A stretch of DNA of 64,000 bases, taken from assembly GCF_020177055.1 (NCBI RefSeq), contig NZ_JAIQXT010000001.1, positions 558,001 through 622,000 of the forward strand, read 5' to 3'. The DNA comes from Sphingomonas sp. R647 (lineage in GTDB: Bacteria; Pseudomonadota; Alphaproteobacteria; Sphingomonadales; Sphingomonadaceae). Made by a program: the position numbers and the translations under genes. Positions 26,695 to 37,442 of the stretch are shown here, piece by piece. Under the pieces are notes generated by a model. It worked only from the letters and a program-made list of their open reading frames with translations. It was not told where the DNA came from and did not search any database. The first letter of the stretch is position 1, and each line of letters starts with the position of its first letter.

Positions 26695-28704
26695 TCACTC
26701 AAACTCCAAGATCGCGGCATCCACCGCCAGGCTCTCGCCCGCGGCGAAGTTGATCGCCTTGACCACGCCCGCTTTCTCGGCGCGCAGGATATTCTCCATC
26801 TTCATCGCCTCGACCACCGCCAGCGGCTGCCCGGCCTCGACCTTCTCACCCTCGCCCACCTCGATCCGCGTCAGCAGCCCCGGCATCGGCGCGAGCAGGA
26901 AACGGCTCATATCTGGCGGGATCTTCTCGATCATATGGCGGGCAAGTTCGGAGACGCGTGGGGGAAGGACCGTCACCTTGTGTGTCGCCCCGCGCGTCGT
27001 CAGCGTCCAGCCGGCCCGCGTCCGTGCAACCCGCACCGCGAGCGCAGCATCGCCCGAACGCGCCACCGCCAGCCGATCCCCCGGCGACCATTCGACGTCA
27101 CCGGCAATCGCGACGCCATCGACCACCGCGCCATCGCCCACCGTCACTGCATGGTCGACACCGCCGATCCGTACGACCCAGTCGCACGACGTTGCCGGAT
27201 TTGCTCCCAACTGCCCCGAAATCTGCGCTGCGCGCTCCGCCTGCCGCCAATGCACCGCCGCCGCCACCGCAGCGAGCTGTCGGGTCAGGTCCACATCAGC
27301 AGGAGCACCGTCAAACCCATCGGGATATTCCTCCGCGATAAACCCGGTGGTCAGCGCGCCTGAGCGAAACCGCGGATGCTGCATCAGCGCGGAGAGGAAA
27401 TCGACATTATGGCCAAGCCCGTCGATCTCGAACGCATCGAGCGCCGCGACCTGCAAGTCCGCCGCCTCGTCGCGGGTGTTGCCCCAGGTGATCAGCTTGG
27501 CGATCATCGGATCATAGAACATGCTGACCTCGCCGCCCTCGGCAACGCCATCGTCGACGCGGACATACCCGTCGCCACCGACAGCGCCATAGGGCGTCTC
27601 CTGCGCCGCCGGCGGGGCATACCGCACCAGCCGCCCGGTGCTGGGCAGGAACCCGCGATACGGATCCTCGGCATAAACCCGGTTCTCGATCGCCCAGCCG
27701 GTCAGCTTGACCTCATCCTGCGTGAACGCCAGCCGCTCGCCCGCCGCGACCCGGATCATCTGCTCGACCAAATCGAGCCCCGTAATCGCCTCGGTCACCG
27801 GATGCTCGACCTGCAGACGGGTGTTCATCTCGAGGAAGTAGAACCCCTCCCCGGTCTTGTCCGCACCCGAAACGATCAGCTCGACCGTCCCGGCGCTGTA
27901 ATACCCCACCGCCCGCGCCAGCGCGACCGCCTGCTCGCCCATCTTGCGGCGCATCTCGGGCGTGACGAAGGGCGACGGCGCTTCCTCGACCACCTTCTGG
28001 TGCCGCCGCTGAATCGAACATTCGCGCTCGCCCAGATAGACGATGTTGCCATGCTGGTCGCCGATCAGCTGTATCTCGATATGGCGCGGCTGTTCGATGA
28101 ACTTCTCGATGAACACGCGATCGTCGCCGAACGACGCCAGCCCCTCGCGCTTGGTCGCCTCAAAGCCTTCGCGAACGTCCTGCTCGCTCCACGCCAGCCG
28201 CATTCCCTTGCCGCCGCCGCCGGCCGATGCCTTCATCATCACGGGATAGCCGATGTCCGACGCGATCTTCACCGCCTCATCGGTATCGGCGATCTCGCCC
28301 AGATAGCCGGGGACGACATTGACCCCCGCCGCCTTGGCGAGCTTCTTGGACTCGATCTTGTCGCCCATCGCCGCGATCGCATTAGCCGGCGGCCCGACAA
28401 AGGCGATCCCCGCCTCCGCACACGCCTTGGCAAAACTCTCGCGCTCGGACAGGAAGCCATAGCCCGGATGAATCGCGTCCGCGCCAGTAGCCTTGGCCGC
28501 CGCCAGGATCAGGTCAGCCTTGAGATAGCTCTCCGCCGCCGGCGCCGGCCCCAGCCGCACCGCCTCATCCGCCATCAACACATGCGGCGCGCGCGCATCC
28601 GCGTCGGAATAGACCGCAACCGTCGCGATCCCCATCCGCTTGGCGGTGCGGAACACGCGACACGCGATCTCACCACGATTGGCGACCAGGATTTTCTTGA
28701 ACAT
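26695..28704 (-). CDS. pccA: Propionyl-CoA carboxylase alpha subunit (biotin carboxylase + biotin carrier)
   Basis: 669 residues. Residues 1-450 are the ATP-grasp biotin carboxylase (FKKILVANRGEIACRV start, MKASAGGGGKGMRLAW glycine loop, EMNTRLQVEHPVTE). A linker/BT domain comes next, and the biotinyl domain at the C-terminus has EAMKMEN with the biotinylated Lys near 634. With PccB it carboxylates propionyl-CoA to methylmalonyl-CoA. It is the last gene of the minus-strand propionate run, 8 bases after the esterase gene. The first 84 nt exist in a diverged second copy at the start of that esterase gene. Confidence 0.95.
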   Translation of the reverse strand: MFKKILVANRGEIACRVFRTAKRMGIATVAVYSDADARAPHVLMADEAVRLGPAPAAESYLKADLILAAAKATGADAIHPGYGFLSERESFAKACAEAGIAFVGPPANAIAAMGDKIESKKLAKAAGVNVVPGYLGEIADTDEAVKIASDIGYPVMMKASAGGGGKGMRLAWSEQDVREGFEATKREGLASFGDDRVFIEKFIEQPRHIEIQLIGDQHGNIVYLGERECSIQRRHQKVVEEAPSPFVTPEMRRKMGEQAVALARAVGYYSAGTVELIVSGADKTGEGFYFLEMNTRLQVEHPVTEAITGLDLVEQMIRVAAGERLAFTQDEVKLTGWAIENRVYAEDPYRGFLPSTGRLVRYAPPAAQETPYGAVGGDGYVRVDDGVAEGGEVSMFYDPMIAKLITWGNTRDEAADLQVAALDAFEIDGLGHNVDFLSALMQHPRFRSGALTTGFIAEEYPDGFDGAPADVDLTRQLAAVAAAVHWRQAERAAQISGQLGANPATSCDWVVRIGGVDHAVTVGDGAVVDGVAIAGDVEWSPGDRLAVARSGDAALAVRVARTRAGWTLTTRGATHKVTVLPPRVSELARHMIEKIPPDMSRFLLAPMPGLLTRIEVGEGEKVEAGQPLAVVEAMKMENILRAEKAGVVKAINFAAGESLAVDAAILEFE

Positions 28705-28712
28705 TGCAGCCC

Positions 28713-29603
28713 CTATTGGCTCGATTGCGGAAAAAGCTGACGCAGCGCCGCAAGCGCAGCCCCATGATAGATTGTCGCGTGGGTCTCGTCGGGACGCGGC
28801 GCATAGGTCCAGGCGAGCGCAGCTGGCGCCTTGTCCTTGAGCAGCGCGGCAAAGGGCGCGACGCCCATCCCCTGCTCATTCGCAACGGTCAGCCACAACC
28901 GCCCATGCGCCTTCGGCAACAGCGCGGGCGCGGCCTTCACCAGCGCCTCATTGTCCCACCACAGGCTGGGGCTGATCGCGATCCAGTCGTCGAACAGATC
29001 GGGCGCGCGCAGCATCGTCTCAACCACGAACAGTCCGGCGAGCGATTCCCCGATCAGCGCATCCTCGCCGCTAGTGCGATAGCTCTTCTCGACCCATGGC
29101 TTCAGCTCGGCGGCGATGAAACGGCGAAAGCGTTCGGACTGGCCCGCCGTCGGATAATCGGCCTTCAGCTTGGCATCGGTCGCGATCGGGAAGGCCAGCT
29201 CGTTTCGCCGATCGACGCTTTCGATCCCCACCACGATCATGTCGCGCGTCGTACCGACAATCGTGCCGAGTTGGGCAAGGCCTGAGATATGGTGGAAATC
29301 CTGCTCGATCCCGCCGTCAAGCACATAGAGCACAGGGTAGAGCTGGCTTCCCTGCGCATAGCCCGGCGGCAACCAGACGTTGATCGTCCGTACACCGCCC
29401 ATGACGGCGGAGGGCAGCTTGTACGACTGGCCGATGACGATGGGGGTCGGCATGCCCTGCGCCAGCACCGGCAACGGCAGCAGCAGCATCAGAACAGCGA
29501 GCAGCAAGCGGCTCAACACGGTCGCCAGCAACATGCGCTCGGCGGCGCGGAACACGCCTCCCGTAATTTCTCGACGATTGGCCATCGGGATCGTCTTGAA
29601 CAC
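28713..29603 (-). CDS. Exported esterase (esterase D/IroE-like alpha/beta hydrolase) with a pccA-derived N-terminus
   Basis: 296 residues from the GTG at 29603, or 273 from the ATG at 29534. The catalytic part has VLYVLDGGIEQDF, ALIGESLAGLFVVE (Ser nucleophile in G-E-S-L-A-G), and a late ETHATIYHGAALAAL with the His. This matches the putative-esterase family that includes ferri-siderophore esterases. From residue 24, MLLATVLSRLLLAVLMLLLP forms a signal peptide. Residues 1-28 (MFKTIPMANRREI...) are clearly homologous to the PccA N-terminus, a fossil duplication. If 29534 is the true start, the upstream copy is only leader. It sits 8 bases before pccA in the same operon; its substrate and any role in propionate metabolism are unknown. 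Confidence 0.75.
   Translation of the reverse strand: MFKTIPMANRREITGGVFRAAERMLLATVLSRLLLAVLMLLLPLPVLAQGMPTPIVIGQSYKLPSAVMGGVRTINVWLPPGYAQGSQLYPVLYVLDGGIEQDFHHISGLAQLGTIVGTTRDMIVVGIESVDRRNELAFPIATDAKLKADYPTAGQSERFRRFIAAELKPWVEKSYRTSGEDALIGESLAGLFVVETMLRAPDLFDDWIAISPSLWWDNEALVKAAPALLPKAHGRLWLTVANEQGMGVAPFAALLKDKAPAALAWTYAPRPDETHATIYHGAALAALRQLFPQSSQ
29520..29603 (-). repeat. Diverged duplication of the first 84 nt of pccA
   Basis: Aligned without gaps to the pccA 5' end (28621-28704), 62 of 84 bases are identical, beginning at the start codon and stopping abruptly after codon 28. The protein alignment keeps MFK-I--ANR-EI---VFR-A-RM--ATV. No stop codon has arisen in the copy. Confidence 0.85.
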
Positions 29604-29611
29604 CCTTCACT

Positions 29612-29715
29612 CCCCTCCCGCCTGCGGGAGGGGCCGGGGGAGGGCCTGTCCGCGCGCGGTGCAATTCGTTATGAGGGACAGGCCCTCCCCTAACCCCTCC
29701 CGCAAGCGGGAGGGG
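29612..29715. repeat. REP doublet (BIME-like nested palindrome)
   Basis: Two copies of the CCCCTCCCGC/GCGGGAGGGG hairpin (29612-29633 and 29694-29715) flank a perfect 15-bp inverted repeat (GGGGAGGGCCTGTCC at 29637-29651, GGACAGGCCCTCCCC at 29676-29690) around a 24-base centre. The whole is symmetrical. It sits between a small membrane protein gene and the esterase start. Confidence 0.9.
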
Positions 29716-29719
29716 GATT

Positions 29720-29977
29720 TCAGTCAAGTTCTCGCCGGAGCAGCCAAGTTCTGGCCGTTTGGTAAATCAAATGGATGGCGATCGGTACGCTGAGCCACCC
29801 CGCCAAGCTGAGATAGGCAGCCCAGATCGGCCAGATTGCTCCATCCCCTTCGCACCAAGGGAAACCTTTGCAGTCACCATCGCTGCTGACGAGCAGTTCG
29901 ATGCCAAAGGGCAGCCATCCAAAGATGAGCAGCAGGCCCACAAGACATCCCACGACCCGGAGAGCGAGTAGACTCAC
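29720..29977 (-). CDS. Small two-helix membrane protein
   Basis: 85 residues with hydrophobic segments at about 2-27 ([20 protein letters not shown]) and 48-72 ([20 protein letters not shown]). A Cys pair in the connecting loop ([13 protein letters not shown]) may form a disulfide in the periplasm. The GTG start overlaps the bioB stop by four bases (GTGA), so it is translated with bioB. No known family is recognised. Confidence 0.65.
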   Translation of the reverse strand: MSLLALRVVGCLVGLLLIFGWLPFGIELLVSSDGDCKGFPWCEGDGAIWPIWAAYLSLAGWLSVPIAIHLIYQTARTWLLRRELD

Positions 29978-30969
29978 TCCGCCGCCTCCAGCTCCGCCTT
30001 CACCTCAGCTTGCATCGCCCGCATCCCCAGCCGCGCAAACAGCGCCGCGTCCTTGTCGTCACCCGCATTGCCGGTGGTCAGCAGCTTGTCGCCGGTGAAG
30101 ATCGAATTCGCCCCCGCCATGAAGCAGAGCGCCTGCGTCTCATCGCTCATGCTCTCGCGCCCTGCGGACAGCCGCACCATCGACTCCGGCATCGTGATCC
30201 GCGCCACCGCAACCGTGCGGACGAACTCGATCTGGTCGATCTTCGCCAGCGGCGTGTCGTGGAGCATGTCGCCCAGCACCGTGCCCTTGACCGGCACCAG
30301 CGCGTTCACGGGCACACTCTCGGGATGCTTGGGCAGCGTCGCCAGTGCATGGATGAAGCCGACGCGGTCGCCGCGCGTCTCGCCCATCCCGACGATCCCG
30401 CCGCAACACACGTTGATCCCCGCCTCACGCACGTGGTCGAGCGTCTCCAGCCGGTCCTCGAACGTCCGCGTCGTGATCACCTCGCCATAGCGCTCGGGCG
30501 AGGTGTCGATATTGTGGTTGTAATAATCCAGCCCCGCTTCGGCGAGCTGCGCCGCCTGCCCCTCGGTCAGCATGCCCAGCGTCATGCACGTTTCCATGCC
30601 CATCTGGCGCACGCCCTTCACCATCTCGACGATGGCGGGCATGTCGCGGTCCTTGGGGTTGCGCCACGCCGCGCCCATGCAGAAGCGCGACGAGCCATTA
30701 TCCTTGGCCTGCGCCGCCGCCTGCAGCACCGCACGCACGTCCATCAGCTTGGTCGCCTTCAGGCCTGTCTCGGCATGGGTCGACTGATTGCAATACCCGC
30801 AATCCTCCGGGCACCCGCCGGTCTTGATGCTGAGCAGCGTCGACAGCTGCACCTCATCTGCCGCGAAATGCGCGCGGTGGACGGTGGCGGCCTGATAGAC
30901 CAGCTCCATAAACGGCAGGTCGAACAGCGCGGCGATCTCGTCGCGGGTCCAGTCGGTACGGGTGCTCAC
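29974..30969 (-). CDS. bioB: Biotin synthase (radical SAM)
   Basis: 331 residues. It inserts sulfur into dethiobiotin to give biotin. The radical-SAM cluster motif is [11 protein letters not shown] (Cys-x3-Cys-x2-Cys), followed by the second-cluster residues in [32 protein letters not shown] and [11 protein letters not shown]. The frame is open to 31335 but the upstream part overlaps another gene; the GTG at 30969 overlaps the preceding stop (GTGA) and gives normal length. Its place inside the propionyl-CoA operon fits, since PccA needs biotin. No other bio genes are in the window. Confidence 0.95.
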   Translation of the reverse strand: MSTRTDWTRDEIAALFDLPFMELVYQAATVHRAHFAADEVQLSTLLSIKTGGCPEDCGYCNQSTHAETGLKATKLMDVRAVLQAAAQAKDNGSSRFCMGAAWRNPKDRDMPAIVEMVKGVRQMGMETCMTLGMLTEGQAAQLAEAGLDYYNHNIDTSPERYGEVITTRTFEDRLETLDHVREAGINVCCGGIVGMGETRGDRVGFIHALATLPKHPESVPVNALVPVKGTVLGDMLHDTPLAKIDQIEFVRTVAVARITMPESMVRLSAGRESMSDETQALCFMAGANSIFTGDKLLTTGNAGDDKDAALFARLGMRAMQAEVKAELEAAE

Positions 30970-31315
30970 ATCAAAACCTTGATCCAAGAGTAAAGAAAGC
31001 CGCCGACCCCGAGGCCCAGGAACATCATCGCCCCCTGATTGGTCAGCCACGCGGAGCGCGGTACCGGCACATGACGCTGGCGGGAACGTAAAATCGACGC
31101 GGTACAGCTGAGCGCGCACAGGCCTGAAACCGCCAGAAACACCGTCAGTCCCGCGATAACGGGGCCGGGTATCTTCTGCCCCTGCGGCGACTGCGCAATC
31201 GACAGAATGCCGCCAAGCCCCAACAACGCCAGCGACAGCAGATGCTTCGAATAATCGTAAAGCAGCATCTCCTTGTCGAACCCGGGCTCCGGGTCCGGCT
31301 TGACGGCGTCGTCGC

Positions 31316-31319
<4 letters not shown>
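30966..31319 (-). CDS. Small membrane protein in the propionate/biotin operon
   Basis: 117 residues with an acidic cytoplasmic start ([19 protein letters not shown]) and three hydrophobic segments at about 28-45, 54-78 and 94-114. The start ATG overlaps the methylmalonyl-CoA mutase stop and its end overlaps the bioB GTG, so it is tightly coupled on both sides. I recognise no family. The position suggests a conserved operon member, not a chance ORF. Confidence 0.7.
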
Positions 31320-33454
<2,135 letters not shown>

Positions 33455-34234
33455 TTACTTACCCTTGAACTCCGGCGCGCGTTTGCCGAGAAACGCCATC
33501 ACGCCTTCACGGAAGTCCTCGGTCTTACCCGCAATCCGCTGATGCGCCGCCTCGACGCTCAGCGTTTCCGACAGCGTGTTGTTGAGCGCCGCCTTGATCT
33601 GCGCACGGATCAGGCCGAGCGCGATGGTCGGCTTGGCGGCGAGCGTCGCGGCGAGCTTCCCCGCCTCCGCCATCAGCGCATCGTCCTCGACCACCCGCGC
33701 GACAAGCCCGGCGTCCTTCGCATCCTCGGCGAACATCTTCTCGCCCAGCAGCGCCATCTCCAGCGCCTTCGCCCGCCCCGCCGACTTGGCAACCAGCCAG
33801 GTCGCGCCGCAATCGGGCACCAGCCCGATATTGCTGAACGCGAGCAGCAGATAGGCGCTCTTCGCCATCACCACCATGTCGCCGCCCAGCGCGATGCCCA
33901 CACCAGCACCCGCCGCCGGCCCGTTGATCGCGGTGACGATCGGGATCGGCAGCTTCGACAGCGTCTCGGCCAGCGGGTTGTAGTGAAACTCCAGGCTCTC
34001 GGCCGGATCGACCGGCCCGCGATCCATCCGCCCGGCCAGATCCGCGCCCGAACAGAATGCCCGCCCCTCCCCGGTCAGCAGCACCGCCCGCGCGCCCTCA
34101 TTCACCGCGCGCAACAGCGATGCGCGGATCAGGTCGAGCATGTCGAACGTCACCGCATTCAACCGCTCGGGCCGGTTGAGCCGGATCGTCGCGACGCCAT
34201 CAGTCAGATCGTACAAAACCGTGTCGTCAGACAT
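33455..34234 (-). CDS. Enoyl-CoA hydratase/isomerase family protein
   Basis: 259 residues of crotonase fold. RAFCSGADLAGR is the first oxyanion-hole segment and NGPAAGAGVGIALGGDMVV the second. LAFSNIGLVPDCGATWLVAKSAG is the catalytic region; it has Asp where hydratases keep Glu, as in PaaG-like isomerases (not decisive). It acts on an acyl-CoA in the cytosol. Adjacent to the mutase in this operon it could handle a branched or odd-chain acyl-CoA that yields propionyl-CoA; that is inference. Confidence 0.88.
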   Translation of the reverse strand: MSDDTVLYDLTDGVATIRLNRPERLNAVTFDMLDLIRASLLRAVNEGARAVLLTGEGRAFCSGADLAGRMDRGPVDPAESLEFHYNPLAETLSKLPIPIVTAINGPAAGAGVGIALGGDMVVMAKSAYLLLAFSNIGLVPDCGATWLVAKSAGRAKALEMALLGEKMFAEDAKDAGLVARVVEDDALMAEAGKLAATLAAKPTIALGLIRAQIKAALNNTLSETLSVEAAHQRIAGKTEDFREGVMAFLGKRAPEFKGK

Positions 34235-34250
34235 CCCTCAACCCCTCATC

Positions 34251-34354
34251 GTCACCCCGGCCTTGTGCCGGGGTCCACTCATCCGCGAGCGCATCGCTCA
34301 CCATGGACACCCACGCTTGCCGCCCGGTGGACCCCGGAACAAGTCCGGGGTGAC
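34251..34354. repeat. Intergenic inverted-repeat element (GTGGACCCCGG type)
   Basis: Arms 34251-34278 and 34327-34354 are inverted copies, 26 of 28 positions matching (GTCACCCCGG...GGTCCAC and its complement). Each arm is itself a hairpin around CCCCGG/CCGGGG. It fills the 122-base gap between the epimerase and enoyl-CoA hydratase genes. It is a mobile-looking palindromic repeat unrelated in sequence to the REP hairpins. Confidence 0.85.
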
Positions 34355-34356
34355 GG

Positions 34357-34776
34357 TTAGTGACTATCACGCGGGCTCTCCATGATCTCGGTCAGCACCC
34401 CGCCCATGTCGCGCGGATGGACGAAAAAGATCAACGTCCCATGCGCCCCGATCCGCGGCTCGCCCAGCACGCGCGCGCCCTTGCCCTCGAACCACGCCTT
34501 GGCCGCGTGAATATCCGGCACCTCGTAACACACATGATGCTGCCCGCCCGCCGGGTTCTTCGCCAGAAACCCGTGGATCGGCGAGTCCGCGCCCAGCGGC
34601 TCGATCAACTCGATCTGGGTGTTCGGCGTATCGACGAAGCACACCTTCACCCCCTGCGCCGGCAGGTCGAAGGGTTCATGAATCGTCTCCGCCCCCATCA
34701 CATCGCGATAGAAGGCGATCGAGTCCGCGATCGACGGCGTCGCAACGCCGATATGGTTGAGGCGGCCGAGTTTCAT
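34357..34776 (-). CDS. mce: Methylmalonyl-CoA epimerase
   Basis: 139 residues, the normal length. It interconverts (S)- and (R)-methylmalonyl-CoA between PccAB and the mutase. GRLNHIGVATPSIADSI carries the first metal-binding His, GGQHHVCYEV the second His, and GVLTEIMES the metal-binding Glu, all as in glyoxalase-fold epimerases. The frame is open further upstream but the ATG at 34776 starts exactly at the conserved domain. It is 16 bases after the lipoprotein gene. Confidence 0.95.
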   Translation of the reverse strand: MKLGRLNHIGVATPSIADSIAFYRDVMGAETIHEPFDLPAQGVKVCFVDTPNTQIELIEPLGADSPIHGFLAKNPAGGQHHVCYEVPDIHAAKAWFEGKGARVLGEPRIGAHGTLIFFVHPRDMGGVLTEIMESPRDSH

Positions 34777-34792
34777 GGTGTCATTCCAAAGA

Positions 34793-35575
34793 TCAACATG
34801 ACAGCCGCGACTCCTTCTGCACCGGCACGAACTTGCCATCGCGATATTCATAGCGTTCGACGAACGTCGCCGTGCCGCTCGCCTGCACCGCGAACGACTT
34901 GCCCTTCACGATATCGGTGATCTTGCCCTCAAGCCGGATCAGCGGTTCGCCGCCAAAGGTCTTGCCGGTCGTCTCATCGACCGCGCCCTCGTTGGAGCTC
35001 GACAGCCACACCCGTTCGGACTGGACCGGCCCATCGGGCGTCAACTCGGTGATCGACGCCCCGCCGCACGAATAGCCCTGCGCCGTGTCCCCGCTTTCGA
35101 CATACACCGCCGGATTCTCGGTAAACGTATCGACCACCCGCCATTCGGGCACCGCACCCCAGCCAGAGCCGCGCACCAGCGTCGGCCATTTGCCCGTCAC
35201 CGCAAACCCGTCTCCCTCCGGCTTCAGATAAGCGATCGCCAGCGCCCCCGAACAGGCGTGGCAGTCGGACTCGTTCGCGCCGGGGCTCAGCAGCACCGCC
35301 GTGTCGCCGATCCACAACAACTGGCCCGGCTTCACGTTGATGACACCGGCATCGTCCTCCTGCACCTGCGCCGCACCATCCTTGCCATAGGCGGTGCGGA
35401 ACGCGAGCTTGAGCTGCTCCGCCTCAGGCAAGGCGCGCACGCCGGTCGGTGTCGGGGTGGCAGACGGTTTCGGGGCGGTCGTGTTGCCGCTCTCAGGTGC
35501 CTGCTGACAGCCCGCCAACAGCGCAATTGCGCCGGCGAGCGCAATGCAGGGGCGATTCAGGCGATCAAATTTCAT
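34793..35575 (-). CDS. Putative lipoprotein
   Basis: 260 residues. The N-terminus MKFDRLNRPCIALAGAIALL ends in AGC, a lipobox with Cys22 or so as the lipidation site, followed by a Pro/Thr linker. The mature part has NESDCHACSGALAIAY with two Cys, GSGWGAVPEWRVVDTF, GYSCGGASITEL and a C-terminal Cys. The pattern suggests a secreted beta-rich domain with disulfides. I recognise no family. It overlaps the upstream small membrane protein gene by four bases (ATGA) and is in the propionate operon. Confidence 0.75.
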   Translation of the reverse strand: MKFDRLNRPCIALAGAIALLAGCQQAPESGNTTAPKPSATPTPTGVRALPEAEQLKLAFRTAYGKDGAAQVQEDDAGVINVKPGQLLWIGDTAVLLSPGANESDCHACSGALAIAYLKPEGDGFAVTGKWPTLVRGSGWGAVPEWRVVDTFTENPAVYVESGDTAQGYSCGGASITELTPDGPVQSERVWLSSSNEGAVDETTGKTFGGEPLIRLEGKITDIVKGKSFAVQASGTATFVERYEYRDGKFVPVQKESRLSC

Positions 35576-35814
35576 GTCAGTCCCCTTATCACCGCCAGAA
35601 GGAGCACGAGCCATCCGGCCCACATCGCGATCAAGCCTACGTTGACTACGACCTTCAACACCGCGAACCGGCGGGGTGTACGCTTCCGGTTGGTCACGAT
35701 CTGAAACGGCCATGGATCGCCGCGCAATTCTCCGCGCCGTAGCTGAGCGACGTGCCGCGACGTCGCGTAAAGCATCAGCGCGGTGAAAAAGCCGAAAAGG
35801 ACTAGCCGATCCAT
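35572..35814 (-). CDS. Small membrane protein
   Basis: 80 residues: one hydrophobic segment at the start (LVLFGFFTALMLYATS), a basic middle (QLRRGELRGDPWPF, NRKRTPRRFAVLK) and a second at the end (VGLIAMWAGWLVLLLAVI). It follows pccB by three bases and overlaps the lipoprotein gene, so it is co-translated. Unknown family. Confidence 0.65.
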   Translation of the reverse strand: MDRLVLFGFFTALMLYATSRHVAQLRRGELRGDPWPFQIVTNRKRTPRRFAVLKVVVNVGLIAMWAGWLVLLLAVIRGLT

Positions 35815-35817
35815 TCC

Positions 35818-37344
35818 TCACAGCGGAATATTGTCATGCTTCTTCCACGGATTTTCGAGGCTCTTGTTCCTCAGTTTCCGTAGCCCCAGCGCGATCCGCC
35901 GCCGGGTGGAATGCGGCATGATCACCTCGTCCACAAACCCCTTGCTCGCCGCGACGAACGGGTTGGCGAAGCGCGCTTCATACTCCGCAGTCTTCTCGGC
36001 GATCTCCTCCGGAGTGCGCCCGCGAAAGATGATCTCGACCGCGCCCTTCGCGCCCATCACCGCGATCTCGGCGGTCGGCCAGGCATAGTTCAAATCCCCG
36101 CGCAGATGCTTCGACGCCATCACGTCATACGCACCACCATAGGCCTTGCGCGTGATCACCGTGATCTTCGGCACCGTCGCCTCGGCATAGGCAAACAACA
36201 GCTTCGCGCCATGCTTGATGATGCCGCTATGCTCCTGCCCGACGCCCGGCAGGAAGCCCGGCACGTCGACAAAGGTCACGATCGGAATCTCGAACGCATC
36301 GCAGAAGCGCACGAACCGCGCCGCTTTCTTGCTCGAATTGATGTCGAGCACGCCCGCCAGCACCATCGGCTGGTTCGCAACGATGCCGACGGTGCGCCCC
36401 TCGATCCGGCCAAAGCCGATCAGGATGTTGCCGGCATGCGTCGGCTGCACCTCGAAGAAATCGCCCTCGTCGACCGTCTTCCGGATCAGCTCGTGCATGT
36501 CATAGGGCTGATTGGCGCTCGGCGGGATCAGCGTGTCGAGGCTGTGCTCGAGGCGATCCCATGGGTCGCTGCTCGGCCGCTCGGGCACACTCTCGCGATT
36601 GCTCGCGGGAAGGAAGTCCACGAAGTCGCGCGCCGCCAGCAGCGCCTCGATGTCATTCTCGAATGCCACATCGGCAACGCCCGACTTCGTGGTATGCGTC
36701 ACAGCTCCGCCCAGTTCCTCCTGCGTGACGATCTCGTTGGTAACGGTCTTCACTACATCCGGGCCGGTGACGAACATGTACGATGAATCCTTCACCATGA
36801 AGATGAAGTCGGTCATCGCGGGAGAATAGACCGCGCCACCAGCGCACGGCCCCATGATCAGCGAAATCTGCGGCACCACACCTGACGCCAGCACGTTGCG
36901 CTGGAACACCTCGGCATAGCCGGCGAGGGACGCAACGCCCTCCTGAATGCGCGCGCCGCCGCTGTCGTTCAGGCCGATCACGGGCGCGCCGACCTTCATC
37001 GCCATGTCCATGATCTTGCAGATCTTCTGCGCGTGCCGCTCCGACAGCGATCCGCCGAACACGGTGAAATCCTGGCTGAACACGAACACGAGCCGCCCGT
37101 TGATCGTGCCCGATCCGGTGACCACGCCGTCGCCCGGCACGATCTGATCCGGCATCCCGAAATCGACGCAGTTATGCTCGACATACATATCAAGCTCTTC
37201 GAACGATCCCTCGTCGAGCAGAACCTCAAGCCGCTCGCGCGCGGTCAGCTTGCCCTTGGCGTGCTGCGCGTCGATCCGCTTCTGGCCCCCGCCCAGCCGG
37301 GCTGCGGCGCGGCGGCGTTCGAGTTCCTCGATCGTCGAAGACAT
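35818..37344 (-). CDS. pccB: Propionyl-CoA carboxylase beta subunit (carboxyltransferase)
   Basis: 508 residues. It transfers CO2 from biotin on PccA to propionyl-CoA. The N-terminal half shows [47 protein letters not shown] and [16 protein letters not shown]. The C-terminal half shows [25 protein letters not shown] and [15 protein letters not shown], both typical of PccB. The ATG at 37344 matches the family start. It is the first gene of the operon, divergent from the PccR-like regulator with a 98-base promoter region. Confidence 0.97.
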   Translation of the reverse strand: MSSTIEELERRRAAARLGGGQKRIDAQHAKGKLTARERLEVLLDEGSFEELDMYVEHNCVDFGMPDQIVPGDGVVTGSGTINGRLVFVFSQDFTVFGGSLSERHAQKICKIMDMAMKVGAPVIGLNDSGGARIQEGVASLAGYAEVFQRNVLASGVVPQISLIMGPCAGGAVYSPAMTDFIFMVKDSSYMFVTGPDVVKTVTNEIVTQEELGGAVTHTTKSGVADVAFENDIEALLAARDFVDFLPASNRESVPERPSSDPWDRLEHSLDTLIPPSANQPYDMHELIRKTVDEGDFFEVQPTHAGNILIGFGRIEGRTVGIVANQPMVLAGVLDINSSKKAARFVRFCDAFEIPIVTFVDVPGFLPGVGQEHSGIIKHGAKLLFAYAEATVPKITVITRKAYGGAYDVMASKHLRGDLNYAWPTAEIAVMGAKGAVEIIFRGRTPEEIAEKTAEYEARFANPFVAASKGFVDEVIMPHSTRRRIALGLRKLRNKSLENPWKKHDNIPL

Positions 37345-37393
37345 GGCGTACTCCCTTGGCCACCCCTGCACAGGACACGGGCGCACACGCAAA

Positions 37394-37417
37394 TGCAATG
37401 TTGCAAAGTTGCATTGT
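37394..37417. promoter_or_regulatory. Candidate PccR-type operator: three TTGCAA-like sites at 8-bp spacing
   Basis: Three 8-bp units TGCAATGT, TGCAAAGT and TGCATTGT follow each other from 37394 to 37417. Seen as hexamers (ATGCAA, TTGCAA, TTGCAT starting at 37393, 37401 and 37409) the set is symmetrical about the central palindrome. It lies midway between divergent pccB and the regulator gene, where a shared operator is expected. Confidence 0.65.
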
Positions 37418-37442
37418 CCATATCTGCGGATATTGTGAAGCC

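Noticed and set aside
29520-29603. pccA pseudogene remnant
   Set aside because: Frame is open into the esterase and the copy is only 84 bases, so it is better described as a fused leader than as a pseudogene.
26597-29715. CRISPR array
   Set aside because: Only two or three palindromes of unequal spacing, no spacers and no cas genes; they are REP-like.
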